Origin: Actinomadura barringtoniae
GTDB lineage: Bacteria > Actinomycetota > Actinomycetes > Streptosporangiales > Streptosporangiaceae
NCBI RefSeq assembly: GCF_017573505.1
Contig: NZ_JAGEOJ010000013.1
Span: forward strand, 62,001-126,000
DNA length: 64,000 nucleotides
Direction of reading: 5' to 3'
Below, piece by piece: positions 59,791 to 64,000 of the stretch. Each line of letters begins with the position of its first letter. The first letter of the stretch is position 1. The notes below the pieces were generated by a model that worked only from the letters and a program-made list of their open reading frames with translations, ran no database searches and was not told where the DNA came from. A program made the translations under genes and the position numbers.

Positions 59791-61137
59791 CTAGCGGTCC
59801 ACTCCCCCCATGACGGGGTCGATCGATGCGACGGCCGCGATGACGTCGGCGACCATTCCGCCCTCGGCCATCGCCGGCGCGGCCTGCAGGTTGGTGAACG
59901 ACGGGTCGCGGAAGTGCACGCGGTAGGGGCGGGTGCCGCCGTCGCTCACCACGTGCGCGCCGAGCTCGCCGCGCGGCGACTCGATCGCCGCGTACGCCTG
60001 GCCCGCCGGAACGCGGAAGCCCTCGGTCACCAGCTTGAAGTGGTGGATGAGGGCCTCCATCGAGGTGCCCATGATGTGCGCGATGTGGCGGGGCGAGTTG
60101 CCCATCCCGTCGGCGCCGATGGCCAGCTGCGCCGGCCAGCCGATCTTCTTGTCCTCGACCATCACCGGGCCCTTGACCGTCTGCAGCCGCTCCACGCACT
60201 GCTCGACGATCTTCAGGGACTCCTCCATCTCGGCCATCCGGACGAGGTAACGGCCGTAGACGTCGCAGGTGTCCTGCGTGTGCACGTCGAAGTCGTAGGT
60301 CTCGTAACCGCAGTAGGGCTGCGACTTGCGCAGGTCCCACGGGATGCCGGTGGCGCGCAGGACCGGGCCGGTGATGCCCAGGGCCATGCAGCCGGTGAGG
60401 TCCAGGTGCGCGATCTCCTGCGTGCGCAGCTTGTAGACCTTGTTGTCGTCCATCAGCTTGCGGAGCGCCTGGAAGCGCTTCGGCATCCGGTCGAGGTAGT
60501 CGCGCAGCTTGCTCATCGCGCCGCTCGGCAGGTCCTGCGCGACGCCGCCCGGACGGACGTAGGCCATGTTCATCCGCAGGCCGGCGATCTCCTCGAACAG
60601 GTCGAGGGTGTACTCGCGCTCGATGAAGCCGTTCAGCATGACCGTGGTCGCGCCGAGCTCCAGGCCGAACGTGGCGATCGCCACCAGATGCGAGGAGATC
60701 CGGTTGAGCTCCATCATCATCACGCGGATGATCTCGGCCCGCTCGGGGATCTGGTCGGTGATGCCGAGCAGCTTCTCCACGCCGAGGCAGTACGCCGTCT
60801 CGTTGAAGATCGGCGCCAGGTAGTCCATCCGGGTGCAGAACGTGGTGCCCTGCGTCCAGGTGCGGAACTCCATGTTCTTCTCGATGCCGGTGTGCAGGTA
60901 GCCGATGCCGACCCGGCACTCGGTGACCGTCTCGCCGTCCAGCGTCAGGATGAGGCGGAGCACGCCGTGCGTGGACGGGTGCTGCGGCCCCATGTTGACG
61001 ACCAGGCGCTCGTCGCCGTTGTCGCGCGCCTCGGCGACGACCCGGTCCCAGTCCTGCCCGCCGACGTCGAAGACCTTGCCCTCGGCCGCCTCTTCGGCGG
61101 CGTACGCGTCGTACTCGGTGTACTTGGCACTGCTCAT
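59791..61137 (-). CDS. nuoD: NADH-quinone oxidoreductase subunit D
   Basis: 448 residues, the 49-kDa quinone-site subunit. MGPQHPSTHGVLRLILTLDG, YLHTGIEKNMEFRTWTQGTT and FRDPSFTNLQAAPAMAEGGM are diagnostic. The 97-nt gap to nuoC, the largest in the operon, holds two hairpins. Confidence 0.97.
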   Translation of the reverse strand: MSSAKYTEYDAYAAEEAAEGKVFDVGGQDWDRVVAEARDNGDERLVVNMGPQHPSTHGVLRLILTLDGETVTECRVGIGYLHTGIEKNMEFRTWTQGTTFCTRMDYLAPIFNETAYCLGVEKLLGITDQIPERAEIIRVMMMELNRISSHLVAIATFGLELGATTVMLNGFIEREYTLDLFEEIAGLRMNMAYVRPGGVAQDLPSGAMSKLRDYLDRMPKRFQALRKLMDDNKVYKLRTQEIAHLDLTGCMALGITGPVLRATGIPWDLRKSQPYCGYETYDFDVHTQDTCDVYGRYLVRMAEMEESLKIVEQCVERLQTVKGPVMVEDKKIGWPAQLAIGADGMGNSPRHIAHIMGTSMEALIHHFKLVTEGFRVPAGQAYAAIESPRGELGAHVVSDGGTRPYRVHFRDPSFTNLQAAPAMAEGGMVADVIAAVASIDPVMGGVDR

Positions 61138-61163
61138 TGGCTCGCTCCGCTCGCCGGCTCGCC

Positions 61164-61226
61164 GCCGTCTTCTCGCGACGGCTTCCCTCGTCGCAGGCTC
61201 CTCAGTCCAGCCGCCGCGCGGCGGCT
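61164..61226. other. Two hairpins between nuoC and nuoD
   Basis: GCCGTC (61164-61169) pairs with GACGGC (61177-61182). AGCCGCCGCGCGGCGGCT (61209-61226) is an 18-bp perfect palindrome starting 9 nt after the nuoC stop on the minus strand. They may stabilise or process the mRNA, or act as a partial terminator. Confidence 0.5.
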
Positions 61227-61234
61227 CGCGGGGC

Positions 61235-61981
61235 TCACGTGTACGACCTCCGCTCGTCCGGCGGCGGAACCTCTGCGCCGCGGTACTCGACGGGGATGCC
61301 GCCGAGGGGGTAGTCCTTGCGCTGCGGATGGCCGACCCAGTCGTCGGGCATCTCGATCCGGGTGAGGGCCGGGTGGCCGTCGAACACGATCCCGAAGAAG
61401 TCGAAGGTCTCGCGCTCGTGCCAGTCGTTGGTCGGGTAGACCGAGACCACCGACGGGATGTGCGGGTCGGCGTCCGGCGCCGTCACCTCGAGCCGGACGC
61501 GCCGGTTGTGGGTGATCGACAGCAGGTGGTAGACGGCGTGCAGCTCGGCGCCCTCGTCCTGGAGGTAGTGCACGCCGGACACGCCGGTGCACATCTCGAA
61601 GCGCAGCGTCGGCTCGTCGCGCATCTTGGTGGCGACCTCGACCAGCCGCTCGCGCTTGACGTAGAACGTCAGCTCGCCGCGGTGCACGACCACGCGCTCG
61701 ATGGCGTCGTCGAAGCCCGGCAGCGTGCGCTCGAGCTCGTCGGCGATCTCGTCGTAGGCGCCGGCCTCGGCCGCGCCGTCGGGACCGCCGTACGGGCGCG
61801 GCGCCGACACCTTGGGCGACTGCCGGACGATCAGCCCGCCGTAGCCGGAGGTGTCGCCGGTGGTCTTGGCGCCGAACATGCCCATGCGGGCGACCGGCTG
61901 CTCCTGGCGCTCCTCTTCCGAGTGCGCCGGCAGCTGATCCGCGGCCTGTTCGGCCTTCTGCTCAGGGTGCTGGGACGACAT
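61235..61981 (-). CDS. nuoC: NADH-quinone oxidoreductase subunit C
   Basis: 248 residues. The first ~75 are a hydrophilic actinobacterial extension; the 30-kDa domain then has RFEMCTGVSGVHYLQDEG, HERETFDFFGIVFDGHPALT and GHPQRKDYPLGGIPVEYRG, the family signature. It is separated from nuoD by the hairpin region, so stoichiometry may be tuned there. Confidence 0.97.
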   Translation of the reverse strand: MSSQHPEQKAEQAADQLPAHSEEERQEQPVARMGMFGAKTTGDTSGYGGLIVRQSPKVSAPRPYGGPDGAAEAGAYDEIADELERTLPGFDDAIERVVVHRGELTFYVKRERLVEVATKMRDEPTLRFEMCTGVSGVHYLQDEGAELHAVYHLLSITHNRRVRLEVTAPDADPHIPSVVSVYPTNDWHERETFDFFGIVFDGHPALTRIEMPDDWVGHPQRKDYPLGGIPVEYRGAEVPPPDERRSYT

Positions 61982-61985
61982 GCGT

Positions 61986-62531
61986 TCAGGCCCCCTGTCC
62001 GAGCAGCGGGAGCTGGCGGCGCTTGGCCTCTTCGAGCTCGGCGATCTGCTTCTTGCGCTGCGGGCCGAGCTTGGTGTTCTGGATCTTGTCGTGCAGCTTC
62101 AGGATCGCGTCCAGCAGCATCTCCGGCCGCGGCGGGCAGCCGGGCAGGTAGATGTCCACCGGAACGATGTGGTCCACGCCCTGCACGATCGCGTAGTTGT
62201 TGAACATGCCGCCCGACGAGGCGCACACGCCCATCGCGATGACCCACTTGGGCTCGGTCATCTGGTCGTAGATCTGGCGCAGCACCGGGGCCATCTTCTG
62301 GCTCACCCGGCCCGCGACGATCATCAGGTCGGCCTGGCGCGGCGTCGCCGAGGCACGCTCCATCCCCCACCGGGAGAAGTCGTGCCGCGGGTCGCCCGCG
62401 GCCATCATCTCGATGGCGCAGCACGCGAGGCCGAACGTCGCCGGCCACACCGAACTCTTACGCGCCCACCCCGCGACCTGCTCGACCGTCGTCAGCAGGA
62501 AGCCGCTGGGGAGTTTCTCTTCAAGTCCCAT
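61986..62531 (-). CDS. nuoB: NADH-quinone oxidoreductase subunit B
   Basis: 181 residues. FGLACCAIEMMAAGDP, MGVCASSGGMFNNYAIVQG and YLPGCPPRPEMLLDAI provide the four Cys of cluster N2, the terminal iron-sulfur cluster facing the quinone site. Starts directly where nuoA ends. Confidence 0.98.
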   Translation of the reverse strand: MGLEEKLPSGFLLTTVEQVAGWARKSSVWPATFGLACCAIEMMAAGDPRHDFSRWGMERASATPRQADLMIVAGRVSQKMAPVLRQIYDQMTEPKWVIAMGVCASSGGMFNNYAIVQGVDHIVPVDIYLPGCPPRPEMLLDAILKLHDKIQNTKLGPQRKKQIAELEEAKRRQLPLLGQGA

Positions 62532-62891
62532 TTAGTCCCACTCCAGACCACCGCGACGCCAGATGTAGGCGTACGCAACGAGCACGGTCAGGATGAAGAT
62601 GACCATCTCCACCAAACCGAAAATCCCCAGGTGGTCGAAGGCGACCGCCCAGGGGTACAGAAAGATGATCTCAATGTCGAAGACGATGAACAGCATCGCC
62701 GTCAGGTAGTACTTCACAGGGAAGCGGCCACCGCCCACGGGCTGCGGCGTCGGCTCGATGCCGCACTCGTAGGCGTCCAGCCGCGCACGGTTCCACCGCT
62801 TCGGGCCCGTCATCGAGGCCATCGCCACCGAGCCCGCCGCGAACGCGAAGGCGAGCACCCCTAGCACGATGATCGGAATATAGAGATCCAT
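62532..62891 (-). CDS. nuoA: NADH-quinone oxidoreductase subunit A
   Basis: 119 residues with three transmembrane helices. YECGIEPTPQPVGGGRFPVK, YYLTAMLFIVFDIEIIFLYP and FGLVEMVIFILTVLVAYAYI match the family. First gene of the 14-gene nuo operon; GGAGAGG lies 12 nt upstream of the ATG. Confidence 0.97.
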   Translation of the reverse strand: MDLYIPIIVLGVLAFAFAAGSVAMASMTGPKRWNRARLDAYECGIEPTPQPVGGGRFPVKYYLTAMLFIVFDIEIIFLYPWAVAFDHLGIFGLVEMVIFILTVLVAYAYIWRRGGLEWD

Positions 62892-63068
62892 CGTCTCTAA
62901 AGCCTCTCCTCGGTTCGTACGACGTTGTACGGGGCGCGCCCCGGCCCCCGTCCGGGGGCCGTCACGGAACGCGCCTCGGTGGCTTGACCACTCTCGTGAC
63001 GTCCATCACGAATACGGGTCGCCACCTTAGCCAAGGTGATCAATAGCACTCCCCTCGGGGGGTCGGAT
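62892..63068. promoter_or_regulatory. nuo promoter region with dyads
   Basis: The 177-bp gap between the GGR-family gene and nuoA contains GTACGACGTTGTAC (62917-62930, 6 of 7 paired) 26 bp before the nuoA ATG, and the GC hairpin CGGCCCCCG-TC-CGGGGGCCG (62942-62961), probably a terminator for the upstream gene. No -10/-35 is clear enough to call. Confidence 0.5.
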
Positions 63069-64000
63069 CTAAGCGGCGGGAGCCACCTTCTGCATGGCGT
63101 TGATAACGCGGTCCATCGCGTCACCGCCCTTGGGATCGGTGAGATTCGCCAAAAGCTTGAGCGTGAAACGCATCAACGTGGGGTGCGGCAGGCCGTGCGT
63201 GGTGAGGAACTTCATCACCCGTGGGTCGCCGATGGCCTGAACGAAGACGCGCGCGAGGGTGAAGTAGCCCCCGTGCTCGTCCTTCAGGATGCGCGGGTAC
63301 TCGTACAGGGTCCGCTCGCGCTGGGCGGGGGTCCGCCGCGCGAGGGCCTGAACGATGATGTCGGCGGCCAGGTGGCCCGACTCGAGGGCGTAGTCGATGC
63401 CCTCGCCGTTGAACGGGTTGACCATGCCGCCGGCGTCGCCGACCAGGAGCATGCCGCGGGTGTAGTGGGGCTGCCGGTTGAAGCCCATGGGCAGCGCCGC
63501 GCCGCGGATCGGGCTGGTCGCGTGCTCCTCGTCGAACTGCCAGTCCTCGGGCATGTTGGCGCACCAGCGCTTCAGCATGCCGCGGTAGTCGACGTCCTTG
63601 AACGCCTTGCTGGTGTTGAGCAGCCCCAGCCCGACGTTGCAGGTGCCGTCGGCCACGGGGAAGACCCACCCGTAACCGGGCAGAAGCCGTTCGCCGTCCC
63701 ACAGCTCCAGCCAGGCTTCCATGTAGTCGTCGGTGTAGCGCGGCGACTCGAAGTAGCGCCGGACGGCCACGCCCATCGGCCGGTCCTCGCGCCGCCGTAC
63801 GTCCATCGCCGTGGAGAGCCGGGAGGAGACTCCGTCGCAGGCCACCGTCAGCGGCGCACGGAACTCCACCTCCTCGCCCTCGAACTTGGCGGTGACCCCA
63901 GTGATGCGATCCGTCCGCTCATCAAGGATCGGCCCCTGCACGTTGCAGCCCTGCAAAAGCTTGGCGCCCGCCTTCACGGCGTGCTCCGCAAGGAGCCCAT
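63069..64000 (-). CDS. Geranylgeranyl reductase-family FAD oxidoreductase, partial
   Basis: Only the last ~310 residues are present; the gene starts beyond the window. ACDGVSSRLSTAMDV and GMLLVGDAGGMVNPFNGEGI (FAD-binding DG motif) identify the geranylgeranyl reductase/ChlP-like flavoprotein family. Next to nuo it probably saturates the menaquinone side chain (MenJ-like role), as the syntenic streptomycete gene suggests (inference). Confidence 0.92.
   Translation of the reverse strand, partial: GLLAEHAVKAGAKLLQGCNVQGPILDERTDRITGVTAKFEGEEVEFRAPLTVACDGVSSRLSTAMDVRRREDRPMGVAVRRYFESPRYTDDYMEAWLELWDGERLLPGYGWVFPVADGTCNVGLGLLNTSKAFKDVDYRGMLKRWCANMPEDWQFDEEHATSPIRGAALPMGFNRQPHYTRGMLLVGDAGGMVNPFNGEGIDYALESGHLAADIIVQALARRTPAQRERTLYEYPRILKDEHGGYFTLARVFVQAIGDPRVMKFLTTHGLPHPTLMRFTLKLLANLTDPKGGDAMDRVINAMQKVAPAA

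Overview
The window comes from a very high-GC actinomycete, most likely a Streptosporangiales/Thermomonosporaceae-type organism such as Actinomadura (inference). The evidence is the strong G/C third-position bias, frequent GTG/TTG starts and ATGA/GTGA overlaps. Gene content agrees: a complete 14-subunit nuo operon with actinobacterial tails, a conservon (histidine kinase, roadblock, DUF742 and small GTPase genes), DUF5753/DUF397 regulator pairs and a mycothiol-type DinB-fold protein. No tRNA, rRNA, insertion sequence or CRISPR array was seen.

Positions 1-16.7 kb hold the 3' end of korB, a membrane protein with a SecD-like tail, a quinone oxidoreductase with a divergent LysR gene, a DUF937 gene, and a YceI gene beside an MFS exporter; the last two share carboxypeptidase-regulatory-like domains. 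Next are a divergent TetR gene, an alpha/beta-hydrolase fused to an ABC ATPase with its permease, an isochorismatase-fold protein, another LysR gene, an atypical SDR, a second MFS exporter and a GNAT enzyme. Positions 16.7-26.6 kb carry housekeeping-accessory genes: thioesterase, Nudix, a phosphatase, a small membrane/HTH pair behind a double operator, a secreted serine hydrolase, a TetR-SDR-CMD-hydrolase module, a flavoprotein, DUF4288, a SigG-type ECF sigma factor and its DinB-fold partner.

Positions 26.6-33.5 kb form a lower-GC accessory stretch: small hypotheticals, a class III cyclase-like protein, two XRE/DUF5753 regulators with DUF397 partners, a decayed phospholipase-D-like (DUF5919) gene and coupled small ORFs. 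Positions 33.5-36.3 kb return to core genes (msrA, methyltransferase, rarD, a secreted protein).

Positions 36.4-41.9 kb are a compact diterpenoid-type locus: two divergent P450 genes, the second followed with 4-nt overlaps by a class I terpene synthase and a class II (DxD-type) cyclase. A four-gene conservon follows (42.2-46.0 kb).

From 46.1 kb to the end, everything is on the minus strand: a long-chain polyprenyl diphosphate synthase, nuoN back to nuoA, and a geranylgeranyl-reductase-family flavoprotein that runs off the window. This is a menaquinone plus complex I block. The most notable items are the P450/class I/class II terpene locus with an in-frame tandem repeat in the class I enzyme, two unusual protein fusions, several strong regulatory palindromes (two sharing the same centre) and recurrent tandem duplications around minus-strand stop codons.
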